A DNA stretch of 64,000 nt, taken from the NCBI GenBank assembly GCA_020072785.1, contig JAIQGG010000002.1, positions 62,001-126,000 on the forward strand. Direction: 5' to 3'. The stretch comes from Terriglobia bacterium. Lineage in GTDB: Bacteria; Acidobacteriota; Terriglobia; Acidiferrales; UBA7541. Below, piece by piece: positions 7,975 to 17,004 of this stretch. Each line of letters opens with the position of its first letter. The first letter of the stretch is position 1. Position numbers and translations under genes: made by a program. The notes beneath the pieces are model-generated. The model did not search any database. It saw nothing but the letters and a program-made list of their open reading frames with translations, and had not been told where the DNA came from.

Positions 7975-8475
7975 ATGGCAGAGGAACAGAAGCAAGCGCA
8001 GCCGGCAGCGCCCGCGGCTTCCGCGGGGCCCACGGGCCCGGCGGGTCCCAGCGGCGGGGGACATGCACCGCGCCGGGAAGGCGGCCCAAGCGGCCCGCGC
8101 CGGGAAGGCGGTCCGGGCGGTCCCGGTGGTCCGCGGCGCGGCAAGCGCCAGTTTTTCCGGAAAAAGAAGGTGTGCAAGTTCTGCGCCGAGAAGATCGACT
8201 TCATCGACTACAAGAAGGCGGAGGTGCTCGCGCCGTTCGTGCAGGAGCGGGGCAAGATCCTGCCGCGGCGCATGACCGGGACGTGTTCGCGGCACCAGCG
8301 GTGGCTGGGCGTGGCCATCAAGCGCGCCCGCAACATCGCGCTGCTGCCGTTTGCCGGGCACACCCCGGGAGCGGGCTCTTCGGCGCCGCACCGCTTTGGG
8401 GATCGCGGCGATCGCGGGGACCGCGGGGACCGTGGCGGAGACCGCGGTGGCGACCGCGGCGAGCGCTCGAGCTAA
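7975..8475 (+). CDS. rpsR: 30S ribosomal protein S18 with long low-complexity tails
   Basis: S18 partners S6 on the 30S platform. The core (about residues 56-126) is typical and zinc-binding: Cys67 and Cys70 in VCKFC, then Cys104 and His107 in GTCSRHQRW. At 166 residues it is about twice the usual length. The first 55 residues are a Pro/Gly/Ala-rich, collagen-like segment with two REGGP units, and the last 25 are a near-perfect run of DRG triplets. Both tails are probably disordered and charged. The start is supported by GAAAGGTAGGACGGT just before the ATG. rplI follows after 62 bases. Confidence 0.93.
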   Translation: MAEEQKQAQPAAPAASAGPTGPAGPSGGGHAPRREGGPSGPRREGGPGGPGGPRRGKRQFFRKKKVCKFCAEKIDFIDYKKAEVLAPFVQERGKILPRRMTGTCSRHQRWLGVAIKRARNIALLPFAGHTPGAGSSAPHRFGDRGDRGDRGDRGGDRGGDRGERSS

Positions 8476-8537
8476 AACGCGCCGAGTGCGCGCATAACAG
8501 GCGACCCCGTGGGGCGCGAATAGCGGAGGAAGGGTTC

Positions 8538-8984
8538 ATGCAGATTATTCTTCAGGAAGACATCGAGAAGCTGGGCCACCGCGGCGACGTGGTGGAGGTC
8601 AAGGAAGGCTACGCCCGCAATTTCCTGCTGCCGCGCAAGCTGGCCATCGCGGCCTCCAAGGGCAACATGAGCGCCCTGGAGCGCATACGCACGTCGCTGG
8701 CGAAGAAAACGGCCACGGAGCAGGCCGCCGGGGAAAAGCAGGCGGAACTGTTGAACGGGGTCACCCTGCAGTTCACGCGCAAGACCGGCGAGAACGATCA
8801 GATGTTCGGCTCGGTCACCTCGGGGGACATCGCCGAAGCGCTGGCCACACAGAAGTTCAGCGTGGACAAGCGGCACGTGCAAATCGCCGAGCCCATCAAG
8901 GCGCTTGGCGAGTACCCGGTGACCATCAAGGTGTTCCGCGACATCACCGCGACGGTGAAGGTCATCGTCGGCAAGGAAGAGTAA
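8538..8984 (+). CDS. rplI: 50S ribosomal protein L9
   Basis: Elongated two-domain 23S rRNA-binding protein of 148 residues, the usual length. It starts MQIILQEDIEKLGHRGD, then VVEVKEGYARNFLLPRKLA, the L9 signature, followed by the connecting helix and the C-terminal domain ending in VIVGKEE. The ATG at 8538 follows GGAGGAAGGGTTC, a strong ribosome binding site. It closes the rpsF-rpsR-rplI unit; a hairpin terminator follows at 9051. Confidence 0.96.
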   Translation: MQIILQEDIEKLGHRGDVVEVKEGYARNFLLPRKLAIAASKGNMSALERIRTSLAKKTATEQAAGEKQAELLNGVTLQFTRKTGENDQMFGSVTSGDIAEALATQKFSVDKRHVQIAEPIKALGEYPVTIKVFRDITATVKVIVGKEE

Positions 8985-9031
8985 GCGGGCGGCGTTTGCC
9001 GGACAGCTCGCAGAAATAACATTTGTATGAG

Positions 9032-9048
9032 TGACCGCGAAGCGGTCA
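9032..9048. repeat. Dispersed palindromic element (rplI-dnaB gap)
   Basis: Perfect core TGACCGCGAAGCGGTCA, forward orientation, flanked on the left by TTGTATGAG as at copy 1. It lies in the 304-base gap between rplI and dnaB, directly before a terminator-like hairpin. Confidence 0.9.
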
Positions 9049-9050
9049 GC

Positions 9051-9093
9051 CCGCCGCTGCTGGTAACAATCACACGCAGCGGCGGCTTTGTTT
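9051..9093 (+). terminator. Probable terminator after rplI
   Basis: CCGCCGCTGC (9051-9060) pairs perfectly with GCAGCGGCGG (9076-9085) over a 15-base loop and is followed by CTTTGTTTC. The loop is large and the T-run broken, so efficiency is uncertain. Confidence 0.55.
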
Positions 9094-9153
9094 CTGTCCA
9101 GGGCGGTTTTCCGAGTTTTCCACCGTTTGGAAATTTTCCCACACGTGGCGCGG

Positions 9154-9182
9154 TTGACGCGCGGGACGTTCGTGCGCACAAT
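9154..9182 (+). promoter_or_regulatory. dnaB: Putative sigma70-type promoter for dnaB
   Basis: TTGACG at 9154-9159, a 17-base spacer and CACAAT at 9177-9182, about 106 bases before the dnaB ATG and after the rplI terminator. Confidence 0.45.
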
Positions 9183-9288
9183 CCGAGCACCCTTCCTGCT
9201 GTGGTGGCGAATCGTTCCGCAGTTTTAGCTGGCTCTTGCCCGGCGACGGGGGATGTGGTATTGATAGCGAAGGAAAAGCGAATACATT

Positions 9289-10656
9289 ATGGCTGCTGAC
9301 AGCGCTCTCGACCGGCCTCTTCCGCAGAACCTGGAAGCCGAACGCTCCGTGCTCGGCGCAATCCTGCTCGACAACAACGCCCTGAACTCCGCGCTGGAAA
9401 ACCTGCGCACCGAAGATTTCTTCCTGGACCAGCACCGGCGGGTCTTCCAGGGCATGGCGGATCTGGGCGAGAGCCAGCAGGCCATTGACCTGGTGACGCT
9501 GACGGAGGAATTGCACCGGCGCGGGGAATTGGAGTCGTCGGGGGGCTCGGCGTACCTGGCGTCGCTGGTGGACGGGCTGCCCAAGGTCGCCAATGTGGAG
9601 CACTACGCGCGGATTGTGAAGGAGAAGGCGCTGCTGCGCAACCTGATCCACGCCACGCACGGCATCCAGCAGCGGGCCTTCGAAGGGGAAGACGGCGCGG
9701 ACACCATACTGGACAACGCCGAGTCTTCGATCTTCGCGCTGGCCGAAGACCGCGTGCGCGCGGGCCTCGTGCCCATGAAGGAGGTCGTCCAGCAGAGCTT
9801 CGACCGGCTGGAAAAGATCTTCCGCGAAGGGAAGAGCATCACCGGGGTGCCCACGGGCTACAGCGAGCTGGACAAGCTGACCAGCGGGCTGCAGCCCTCG
9901 GAGCTGCTGGTCCTGGCGGCGCGGCCGTCGCAGGGGAAAACGGCGCTGGCGCTGAACCTGGCGGAAAACATCGCGGTGCGCGGCGCGCATCCGGTGGCCA
10001 TCTTCAGCTTGGAAATGTCCAAGGAGTCGCTGCTGCAGCGCCTGCTGGCCAGCGTGGCGCAGGTGGACGCGCACAAGTTCCGCACCGGGCATCTGGGCAA
10101 AGAGGACTGGAAGCGCATGACGGAAGCGCTGGGAGAGATCTCCGCGGCGCCGCTGTGGATCGACGATGCGGGTTCGGTGAGCGTAGTGGAGATCGGAGCC
10201 AAGGCGCGGCGGCTGAAGCGCGACAAGGGGCTCTCGCTGCTGATCGTGGACTACCTGCAGCTGATCACCGCGCGCGGGCGCTTCGGCAACCGCAACGAGG
10301 AAGTGTCCAGCATGACCCGCGGGCTGAAGGCCCTGGCCAAGGAACTGCAGATCCCGGTGCTGGTGCTGAGCCAGCTCACGCGCGCTCCGGAGCGCGACGA
10401 CCGCCGGCCGCAGCTCGCCGACCTGCGCGAATCGGGGGCCATCGAACAGGACGCCGACGTGGTCATGTTCATCTACCGGCCCAACTTTTTTAAGCTGGAT
10501 GCGCCGCCGGAAGAGCGCGACCAAGCCGAACTGCTCATCGCCAAGCAGCGCAACGGCCCCACCGACAAGGTGCGGTTTATCTTCCGCAGCCGGCTCACGC
10601 GCTTCGAAGAGGCCGCGCCCGACGCTTTTGCGCAATTCACGCCCGACGAAGGCTGA
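9289..10656 (+). CDS. dnaB: Replicative DNA helicase DnaB
   Basis: Hexameric helicase that unwinds DNA at the replication fork. The protein has 455 residues. The N-terminal domain begins PLPQNLEAERSVLGAILLDN (residues about 9-28). The RecA-like C-terminal domain has Walker A (AARPSQGKTALALN), FSLEMSKESLLQRLLA, Walker B (LLIVDYLQLI) and the arginine-finger region (RGLKALAKELQIPVLVLSQL). The segment LRESGAIEQDADVVMFIYR is fully conserved. No intein is present. It follows rplI, a frequent pairing. No dnaA or DnaA-box cluster is seen nearby, so this is not an origin region. Confidence 0.97.
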   Translation: MAADSALDRPLPQNLEAERSVLGAILLDNNALNSALENLRTEDFFLDQHRRVFQGMADLGESQQAIDLVTLTEELHRRGELESSGGSAYLASLVDGLPKVANVEHYARIVKEKALLRNLIHATHGIQQRAFEGEDGADTILDNAESSIFALAEDRVRAGLVPMKEVVQQSFDRLEKIFREGKSITGVPTGYSELDKLTSGLQPSELLVLAARPSQGKTALALNLAENIAVRGAHPVAIFSLEMSKESLLQRLLASVAQVDAHKFRTGHLGKEDWKRMTEALGEISAAPLWIDDAGSVSVVEIGAKARRLKRDKGLSLLIVDYLQLITARGRFGNRNEEVSSMTRGLKALAKELQIPVLVLSQLTRAPERDDRRPQLADLRESGAIEQDADVVMFIYRPNFFKLDAPPEERDQAELLIAKQRNGPTDKVRFIFRSRLTRFEEAAPDAFAQFTPDEG

Positions 10657-10918
10657 GGCCGGCGTTCCGCATGGCCCACAGTGTGGACTGGCGGCCACAC
10701 GGCTGCGGTCTTCTGGAAGCGTTCCCCTTTCCTAACTCCAGTGTTTAGCGTGCGCGGGGTTGCGGCGCCGCTTGGTCCGCGGCGTGCTGCTCTTTCTGCG
10801 TGAAGGGTGTGTTGTCAGACACGCGGTAGCGCGCGGGGGAATTCGTCCGCGGCGCGGCGAATGTCGTACACTATTTTTCTTCCAGGGTGAATCGCTGGGC
10901 GGGTTTTACGGGGAGCGC

Positions 10919-12136
10919 ATGGCAACCAAGAGAAAGTCCGCGGGGAAAACAGACGGGCGGCCGGTGTGGGCGGAGGTTTCGCTGCCGGCGCTGGTCTCCA
11001 ATTTTCAGGCGATCCGCGCGTATGTGAATCCGCGCGGAGAAAAGCGCCAAGCGCCGCGGGAGGTGCTGGCCATCGTGAAGGGCAACGGCTACGGACACGG
11101 CGGCGCGGCGGTGGCCCGGGCCCTGGAAAAGGGCGGCGCCCGCTGGTTCGGGGTGACCTGCGCGGAAGAAGGCGCGGAACTGCGGCGCGCGGGGGTGCGC
11201 GGCAAGATTCTGGCGCTCACGAGTTTCTGGCCCGGGGAAGAGAGCCGGCTGGTGGAGCACAAGCTGACGCCGGTGGTGATCCGCAGCGAACAACTGGTGG
11301 CGCTAGAGCGCGCCGCCACGCGGCAAGCGAAGGGTGCGCGCCGCGCCGCGTTTCCGTTTCATCTGAAGATCGATTCCGGCATGAACCGGCTGGGCATCGC
11401 CACCAGCGAAGTGGAAGGCTTTGTGCAGAAGCTCGCGCAATGCCCGCACCTGCGGCTGGACGGGGTCTTCACGCACTTCGCTTCCTCGGGCGTGTTCGAC
11501 GATTCGCCGGCGGGGCGACAGACGCGGCAGCAGGAAGAAGAATTTCACGCCGCGGTCGCGCGGCTGCGCGGGCTGGGCGTAGAGCCGGGGGTCGTGCATC
11601 TGGCCAACAGCGGGGCCATTACCGCGCGGCCGGAAACGTGGGCGGACATGGTGCGGCCCGGGGCGCTGCTTTACGGCTACCATCCCGGCTACGATCCGGC
11701 GGAGCGGCGCGCCGAGTTGGAGGCCAGGCTGCCGCTGCGCACGGTAATGAGCCTGCGCGCGCGGATCATCAGCCTGCGCGAAGTTTCCGCGGGAGAAGGC
11801 GTGGGCTACGACGCGGTGTTTACGACCACGCGGGCGTCGCGCATCGCGGTGATTTCCGCGGGCTACGGCGACGGCTTGCACCGCTCGCTGGGCAATCGCG
11901 GGCGGGTGCTGGTGCGCGGGCAGTTTGCGCCGATCGTGGGCATCGTCTCGATGGACGTGACCATGGTGGACGTCACGGAGGTGCGCGGGGCCGCGCTCGG
12001 GGACGTGGCCACGATCTACGGCACGGATGGAGAGCACAAGCATCCCGCCAATCTCGTCGCGCGAAGCATCGGCACGGTGACTTCGGACCTGCTGTGCGCG
12101 GTGAGCGCGCGCGTTCCGCGCGTCTATCATTCCTGA
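10919..12136 (+). CDS. alr: Alanine racemase
   Basis: PLP enzyme that makes D-alanine for peptidoglycan. With the ATG at 10919 it has 405 residues, including a basic 17-residue N-terminal lead; reading further upstream adds sequence without family resemblance. The PLP lysine is in AIVKGNGYGHG. Further family motifs are LKIDSGMNRLG, VHLANSGA and ISAGYGDG. The catalytic Tyr is in EGVGYDAVF, and GIVSMDVTMVDVT closes the C-terminal barrel. The ATG follows GGGGAGCGC, a weak but acceptable ribosome binding site. Confidence 0.95.
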   Translation: MATKRKSAGKTDGRPVWAEVSLPALVSNFQAIRAYVNPRGEKRQAPREVLAIVKGNGYGHGGAAVARALEKGGARWFGVTCAEEGAELRRAGVRGKILALTSFWPGEESRLVEHKLTPVVIRSEQLVALERAATRQAKGARRAAFPFHLKIDSGMNRLGIATSEVEGFVQKLAQCPHLRLDGVFTHFASSGVFDDSPAGRQTRQQEEEFHAAVARLRGLGVEPGVVHLANSGAITARPETWADMVRPGALLYGYHPGYDPAERRAELEARLPLRTVMSLRARIISLREVSAGEGVGYDAVFTTTRASRIAVISAGYGDGLHRSLGNRGRVLVRGQFAPIVGIVSMDVTMVDVTEVRGAALGDVATIYGTDGEHKHPANLVARSIGTVTSDLLCAVSARVPRVYHS

Positions 12137-12246
12137 AACGGGCATTCCCGAAAAGGACCTTGCGGTGGCGGGCGAGGAAGACATTTTGCACGCCTGCATC
12201 GCAAATCCGCGTCGCAATCCGCAAAAAGTACTGCTTCCGAAGTGCC

Positions 12247-12275
12247 TTGACGTTGGGTGTCGAGCGGCGTATACA
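12247..12275 (+). promoter_or_regulatory. Strong sigma70-type promoter before the yacL-ispD-ispF unit
   Basis: TTGACG (12247-12252), exactly 17 bases, then TATACA (12270-12275). It lies in the 325-base gap between alr (ends 12136) and the PIN/TRAM gene (starts 12462). The surrounding DNA is clearly richer in A and T. I saw no riboswitch in the rest of this gap. Confidence 0.65.
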
Positions 12276-12461
12276 AACATAGTTAATGTAACTCTTTGTG
12301 GAATATCGGAGGGGATTTTCCGGTATTCTGTGCTGGAAATTGCTCGCGGCAGGAGCAGGTGCCGATCCGGGGGTCCGAGTCCGCCGTAGAGTCACAAGAG
12401 ATGAAGCGCGTTTGAGATCTTGCGAATCCCGCGACCGAATCGCAATTCGGGAAGAAGATTC

Positions 12462-13646
12462 ATGGATGACGGATTGCAAAGGATGAGGCCGGGCCAGATC
12501 ATTTCCCACACAGGCTGGCAGTTCTGGCTGGGGCGGCTGCTGTTCGCGGGGAGCGCCGCGGCGATCCTCAGCCACGTTCCCCCACTGGGGCTGCGCCCGG
12601 GGATGGCGGCGGGAGTGGGATTCGCCGGCGCACTGGCGCTGGTGCTGGCGGAATTGCGGCTGCGGCGCGCGGAAGTCAACGGGCTGGCGGGCGCGGTGCT
12701 GGGAGCGGTAGCGGGGCTTTGCGGCGCATTCCTGCTCACGCTGATTGTTTCGCGCACTGCGGAGCCCGAGCCCACCAAGACCTTCGTGGTGTATGCGGCG
12801 CTGTGCGCTTTCGTCTATCTGGGCACGGCCATCGGCGCGCGGAAGGGCGCACAACTTGCGCGGCAGGCATCGGGGAGCGCGGCGGCGGCCGCGAAGCCGG
12901 CGGCGGCAGCCGAAGCGGGCGGAAAAATTCTGGATACCAGCGTGCTGATTGACGGGCGCATCGCCGATATCTGCGAGGCGCAGTTTCTCGACGGCGTGCT
13001 GCTGGTGCCGCAGTTTGTGCTGCGGGAGCTGCAGATGGTGGCGGATTCCAGCGACCCCTTGAAACGGCAGCGCGGGCGCCGCGGCCTGGAAGTTCTGCAA
13101 CGCATGCAGAAATTGCCGGGCCTGGAAGTGCGGGTGGTGGAGGATGACGTTTCCCGGGAGAAGGAGGTGGACCAGAAACTCCTGGAGCTGGCCAAGCGCA
13201 TGGGAGCGAAGCTGGTCACCAACGATTTCAACCTGAACAAGGTGGCCGGCGTGCGCGGGATTCCCGTGCTGAACGTGAACCAGCTGGCCAATGCGCTGAA
13301 GCCGGCGGTGTTGCCGGGCGAACCCATGCGCGTGTTCATCCTGCGCGAAGGCAAGGAGGCCAATCAGGGAGTGGCCTACCTCGACGACGGCACGATGGTG
13401 GTGGTGGACGGGGCGCGGCGCTTCCTTACCAAGACCGTGGACATGACCGTCACATCCGTGCACCAGACTCCCGCGGGCAAGATGATCTTCGGACGGATCG
13501 AGGAGCGCCCGGTGCAGGCGGCTTCCGCAGTCCGCGCTGCGGCGGCCACCGGTCCTGGCGCGGGCGCGAACCGCGTCTCCGAAGGACCTGCCGGGGGCGG
13601 CGCCGGAGCCGGAGTCCAGCCCCTCCCCGATTCGGATGTAGACTGA
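12462..13646 (+). CDS. Membrane-anchored PIN/TRAM-domain protein, YacL family
   Basis: Four hydrophobic segments fill residues about 17-120. After an Ala-rich linker the PIN-type nuclease domain begins with [15 protein letters not shown] and holds the acidic residues of the fold, including [17 protein letters not shown] domain follows from about residue 285 ([20 protein letters not shown]), a nucleic-acid-binding beta barrel. The last 45 residues are low complexity. The ATG at 12462 is preceded by GGGAAGAAG. YacL sits just upstream of ispD-ispF in Bacillus as well, so order is conserved. The target RNA or DNA is not known. Confidence 0.88.
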   Translation: MDDGLQRMRPGQIISHTGWQFWLGRLLFAGSAAAILSHVPPLGLRPGMAAGVGFAGALALVLAELRLRRAEVNGLAGAVLGAVAGLCGAFLLTLIVSRTAEPEPTKTFVVYAALCAFVYLGTAIGARKGAQLARQASGSAAAAAKPAAAAEAGGKILDTSVLIDGRIADICEAQFLDGVLLVPQFVLRELQMVADSSDPLKRQRGRRGLEVLQRMQKLPGLEVRVVEDDVSREKEVDQKLLELAKRMGAKLVTNDFNLNKVAGVRGIPVLNVNQLANALKPAVLPGEPMRVFILREGKEANQGVAYLDDGTMVVVDGARRFLTKTVDMTVTSVHQTPAGKMIFGRIEERPVQAASAVRAAAATGPGAGANRVSEGPAGGGAGAGVQPLPDSDVD

Positions 13647-13749
13647 GCCCTGCTGCCCGGAGCGGGGGGCCGCCCCCAGCACACAAAAACGCAGAAGCGC
13701 TTCGCGTCCAGCCCGCGCTTGAGGTAAACTCCTGTAATTCAGGGGACTT

Positions 13750-14466
13750 ATGAGCCGCATTGCCGCCATTCTACCCGCCGCCGGGCTGGGCACCCGCATG
13801 GGCGCGGACAAGCCCAAGCAGTTTCTCGAGCTGGAGGGCGCGCCGATCGTTCTGCACACCTTGCGCCGCATCTCCTCGTGCCCGCTGATTACGGAGATTT
13901 ACGTGGCCACGCGGGCCGATGAAGTGGCCTGGCTGGAAGAACGCGTGCGCGGGGAAAAATTTCCGCAACCGGTGCGCGTGGTGAAGGGCGGGGACACGCG
14001 GCAGGCCTCGGTGGGCAATGCGCTGCGGGAAGTGCCGAAGGATGTGGAACTGGTGCTGGTGCACGACGCGGTGCGGCCGTTCGTGACCCGCGAGCAGATC
14101 GAGCGGGTGATCGCCGAGGCGCGGCGCTGCCGCGCGGCGATCCTGGGGATTCCGGCGATGGACACGGTGAAGGAAGTGAAGCGCGCCAGCCTGCCCGAGG
14201 ACGTGGCGCTGATCACGGGAACGATTCCGCGCGAGCGCGTAGTACTGGCGCAGACACCGCAGGTCTTCGATGCGGCGCTCTTCCGGGAGGCCTTTGCGAG
14301 CGCGGAGCAGGACGGCATCACGGCCTCGGACGAAGCGGGGCTCGTCGAGCGGCTGCGACACGACGTGCACGTGGTGCTGGGCTCGGAGCGCAACATCAAG
14401 ATCACGCGGCCCGCGGACATGGATCTGGCGCGGTTCTATCTGGAGCTCGAGCGGCGCGGGGCATGA
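13750..14466 (+). CDS. ispD: 2-C-methyl-D-erythritol 4-phosphate cytidylyltransferase
   Basis: Third enzyme of the MEP pathway; couples CTP with methylerythritol phosphate. The 238-residue protein has the CTP-binding start AAILPAAGLGTRMGADKPKQFLEL (Gly-rich loop plus the conserved Arg and Lys). Then come VKGGDTRQASVGNAL, the LVHDAVRPFV motif with its catalytic Asp, and TPQVFDAALFREAF. The last bases overlap the ispF start (ATGA), so the two are translationally coupled. Confidence 0.96.
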   Translation: MSRIAAILPAAGLGTRMGADKPKQFLELEGAPIVLHTLRRISSCPLITEIYVATRADEVAWLEERVRGEKFPQPVRVVKGGDTRQASVGNALREVPKDVELVLVHDAVRPFVTREQIERVIAEARRCRAAILGIPAMDTVKEVKRASLPEDVALITGTIPRERVVLAQTPQVFDAALFREAFASAEQDGITASDEAGLVERLRHDVHVVLGSERNIKITRPADMDLARFYLELERRGA

Positions 14467-14942
14467 GCACGCGCTGCGGCATCGGCTACGATCTGCACCG
14501 CCTGGGCGCGGGGCGCAAGCTCATGATCGGGGGGCTGGAAGTTCCCTTCGACAAGGGGCCGGTGGGGCATTCCGACGGGGACGTGCTGGCGCATGCGCTG
14601 TGCGACGCGCTGCTGGGCGCGGCAGGCGCCGGGGACATCGGCACGCTTTTCCCGGACACGGATCCGAAGTGGAAGGGCGCGGCGAGCCTGGTGTTTCTGG
14701 AGCACGCCAAGAAGCTGCTCGACGAGCGGCATTTGGCCATCGAGCACGTGGACGCCGTGGTGATCCTGGAGCAGCCGAAGCTGGGGCCGCACTTCCCGAA
14801 GATGCGCGAGCTGCTGGCGCGCGCGCTGGGCGTGCCGGCGGAGAAGATCAGCCTCAAGGCCAAGACCAACGAGGGCGTGGACGCCGTGGGCCGCGGCGAA
14901 GCCATCGCCGCGCATGTAGTGGCCACGCTCTCCTCGCGCTGA
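14463..14942 (+). CDS. ispF: 2-C-methyl-D-erythritol 2,4-cyclodiphosphate synthase
   Basis: Trimeric zinc enzyme that closes the cyclodiphosphate ring in the MEP pathway. The protein has 159 residues, the standard length. The start CGIGYDLHRLGAGRKLMIGG supplies the first metal ligands (Asp and His). HSDGDVLAHALCDALLGAAG gives the third, and DIGTLFPDTDPKWKGA the substrate loop. KAKTNEGVDAVGRGEAIAAHVV is the C-terminal signature. It overlaps ispD by four bases. Confidence 0.97.
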   Translation: MSTRCGIGYDLHRLGAGRKLMIGGLEVPFDKGPVGHSDGDVLAHALCDALLGAAGAGDIGTLFPDTDPKWKGAASLVFLEHAKKLLDERHLAIEHVDAVVILEQPKLGPHFPKMRELLARALGVPAEKISLKAKTNEGVDAVGRGEAIAAHVVATLSSR

Positions 14943-14987
14943 ACGCGTAAACCCCGGTTGCCGTGCGAGTGCGCTAGAATTCCTGCG

Positions 14988-15539
14988 ATGCCTCCCGAAG
15001 AAGACTCCGCTTCGCACCCTGCCGCTGCCGCGAACCCCTTTGCCGCCGCGGATGTGGCCGCCATCCTGCGCGAGCGCGGATGGCTTGCGGGAGAACCCAC
15101 GGCCGGGCAGCAGGCCTGGTGCGAGCGGGCCGCGGCGCTGCTGGGCGGGCATGCGGCGGATCGCGCGGAGCTTGCCGAGCTGCTGGGGCTGGTCTTTCAC
15201 TACGAAGCGCGGGAGATTCTGCGCGAGGTGCAAACGCACGCGGTACTGGCGCGCTACGGCGCGCGGGACGTCCTGCGGGAGCTGGCGCCGCATCTGCTGG
15301 ACCCGCGGGTGCTCGATTCCGACCGCCTCAAGGAGGTCATTACGGCGATGAAGGAGAGGCTGGAGGTGAGCGGGCGCGAGCTGTTCCACCCCATTCGCCT
15401 GGCGCTGGCCGGGCGCGCGGGAGCAGGCGTGCTCGACCGGGTCATCCTGCTGCTCGATCCTGCCGCCGCGCTGGGCTTTGCCATGCCGGTGAAGACGGCG
15501 CACGAACGCATGCTGGAATTCTGCTCCGCGCTGGATTGA
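14988..15539 (+). CDS. Stand-alone protein resembling the glutamyl-tRNA synthetase C-terminal anticodon-binding domain
   Basis: A 183-residue protein with no catalytic synthetase core: no HIGH or KMSKS motif is present. The end (residues 112-152) reads DRLKEVITAMKERL, then ELFHPIRLALAGR and a helix. This is the pattern of the GltX anticodon-binding helical domain (kklf-plRvalTGr type). Residues 42-75 resemble the helix before it. The N-terminal 20 residues are Ala-rich. In Bacillus gltX follows ispF and rlmB lies further on; here this gene occupies exactly that place. It may be a relic of a split gltX or a free tRNA-binding domain. The family likeness is read by eye and not confirmed by search. 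Confidence 0.6.
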   Translation: MPPEEDSASHPAAAANPFAAADVAAILRERGWLAGEPTAGQQAWCERAAALLGGHAADRAELAELLGLVFHYEAREILREVQTHAVLARYGARDVLRELAPHLLDPRVLDSDRLKEVITAMKERLEVSGRELFHPIRLALAGRAGAGVLDRVILLLDPAAALGFAMPVKTAHERMLEFCSALD

Positions 15540-15613
15540 AGCGGCGCGCCCCACGGGTGCCGGACCTCGGCTCCGTCCTGCTTTCAACTCGCGACTATCG
15601 ACTGTAAACTGGT

Positions 15614-16366
15614 ATGTCCATGGACAAGATCACCGGAATCAACGCGGTCCGCGAAGCCCTCGAAGCGGGGCGCGCGCTGGACCGCATCGTCATCGCGCGC
15701 GGGCGGCAGGACACGCGCATCGAAAAGATCGTGCAGCTGGCGCGGGAGCGCGACGTGCCGGTGCGCTTTGAAGACCGCGGGCAGCTCGACCGGCTGGCGT
15801 CCACGCAGGACCACCAAGGCGTGGTGGCGCTGGGCGCGGCGCGGGCGGCGTGCACGTTCGAGGACGTGATGGAGCGGGCGGCCGCGGACACGGAGCGCAA
15901 GGGCCTGATTGTGCTCCTCGACGGCGTGGAAGACCCACACAACCTGGGAGCGATTATCCGCACGGCGCTGGCGGCCGGGGCGCATGGGGTGGTGGTGCCG
16001 GAGCGGCGCGCGGCGGGTCTGACGGACACGGTGGCGCGGGCTTCGGCGGGGGCGCTGGCGCATCTGCCGGTGGCGCGGGTGACCAACCTGGCGCGCACCA
16101 TGGAAGAGATGAAAAAGGCAGGCTACTGGCTGATCGGGCTGGACGAAAGCGCGGAAAAGAGCTACACGGAAGCGGATTACAGTTCACCGGTGGGCATCGT
16201 TCTGGGCGGAGAGGGAAAGGGCTTGCACGAACTGACGCGCAAGCGCTGCGATTTCGTGGTGTCGCTGCCGACGACCGGGCCGATCCGCTCGCTCAACGTT
16301 TCCGTGGCCGCCGGGGTGGTGCTCTTCGAAGCCGTCCGCCAGCGGCGGAGCCACGCAAAGCCATAG
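15614..16366 (+). CDS. rlmB: 23S rRNA (guanosine-2'-O)-methyltransferase, RlmB type (SpoU/TrmH family)
   Basis: Probably 2'-O-methylates a guanosine in 23S rRNA using SAM. The N-terminal substrate-binding domain starts KITGINAVREALEAG, typical for RlmB. The SPOUT-fold motifs are LIVLLDGVEDPHNLGAIIRTA (motif 1), IVLGGEGKGL (motif 2) and LPTTGPIRSLNVSVAAGVVLFEA (motif 3), which together form the trefoil-knot SAM site. Length is 250 residues; MDKITG two codons later is an equally good start. It ends the plus-strand group and is followed by a terminator shared with apt. Confidence 0.92.
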   Translation: MSMDKITGINAVREALEAGRALDRIVIARGRQDTRIEKIVQLARERDVPVRFEDRGQLDRLASTQDHQGVVALGAARAACTFEDVMERAAADTERKGLIVLLDGVEDPHNLGAIIRTALAAGAHGVVVPERRAAGLTDTVARASAGALAHLPVARVTNLARTMEEMKKAGYWLIGLDESAEKSYTEADYSSPVGIVLGGEGKGLHELTRKRCDFVVSLPTTGPIRSLNVSVAAGVVLFEAVRQRRSHAKP

Positions 16367-16392
16367 CCATACCAAGGATTTCAGCAAAAAAA

Positions 16393-16422
16393 CTCAAGCG
16401 CCTACTGGCGTTTGAGCTTTTT
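16393..16422. terminator. Bidirectional terminator between rlmB and apt
   Basis: CTCAAGCGCC (16393-16402) and GGCGTTTGAG (16407-16416) form a ten-pair stem with one G-U and a TACT loop. A run of T follows on the plus strand (16418-16422), and a run of A precedes it, giving a T-run on the minus strand. It fits the convergent genes rlmB and apt. Confidence 0.8.
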
Positions 16423-16470
16423 GCTTTCAACTTTTGACTATCAATTCTCGACTATCCATCGAGTCCCTTT

Positions 16471-16992
16471 CTACTTGTCGTACTTAATCATGGAGAAGAT
16501 ATCCAGGCCGGCGAGCTTGGCGCGGCCGTTGAGGAAGGTGAGTTCGACGGCGAAGGCTGCGCCGTCCACCACGCCGCCGAGCTGGCGGACGAGCTTGACG
16601 GTGGCGGCGGCGGTGCCGCCGGTGGCCAGGAGATCGTCGCAGACCAGAACCTTCTGGCCCTTCTGCACGGCGTCTTCGTGGATCTCCAGAGTGTCCGTGC
16701 CGTATTCGAGGGCGTAGGAAACGCTGGCGGTCTTGGCCGGCAGCTTTTTGGGCTTGCGCACGGGGACGAAGCCCGCGCCGAGGCGGTAGGCCAGCGCGGG
16801 AGCGAAGATGAAGCCGCGGGCCTCGATGCCGGCGACGAGATCGATGTGGTGGCTGGAGTAATGCTCACAGAGGCGGTCGATGAGCGCGTGAAAACCCTTC
16901 TTGTCCTTGAGGAGCGTGGTCACGTCGTAAAAGAGGATGCCCGGCTTGGGATAGTCAGGGATTTCGCGGATCAGCTTCTTCAGATCGTTCAT
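16471..16992 (-). CDS. apt: Adenine phosphoribosyltransferase
   Basis: Purine salvage: adenine plus PRPP gives AMP. The 173 residues begin [26 protein letters not shown], the family start. [26 protein letters not shown] follows, and the PRPP loop is [20 protein letters not shown]. It is preceded by GGAG at a good distance (GAGGAGACGATTCG before the ATG). acyP lies 12 bases upstream and is co-transcribed. Confidence 0.96.
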   Translation of the reverse strand: MNDLKKLIREIPDYPKPGILFYDVTTLLKDKKGFHALIDRLCEHYSSHHIDLVAGIEARGFIFAPALAYRLGAGFVPVRKPKKLPAKTASVSYALEYGTDTLEIHEDAVQKGQKVLVCDDLLATGGTAAATVKLVRQLGGVVDGAAFAVELTFLNGRAKLAGLDIFSMIKYDK

Positions 16993-17004
16993 CGAATCGT
17001 CTCC

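Noticed and set aside
8985-9288. Replication origin next to dnaB
   Set aside because: No DnaA-box cluster, dnaA or dnaN is seen, and the gap is explained by a repeat, a terminator and a promoter.
12137-12461. Riboswitch in the AT-richer gap before the PIN/TRAM gene
   Set aside because: I could not find a conserved riboswitch core; only a promoter is supported.
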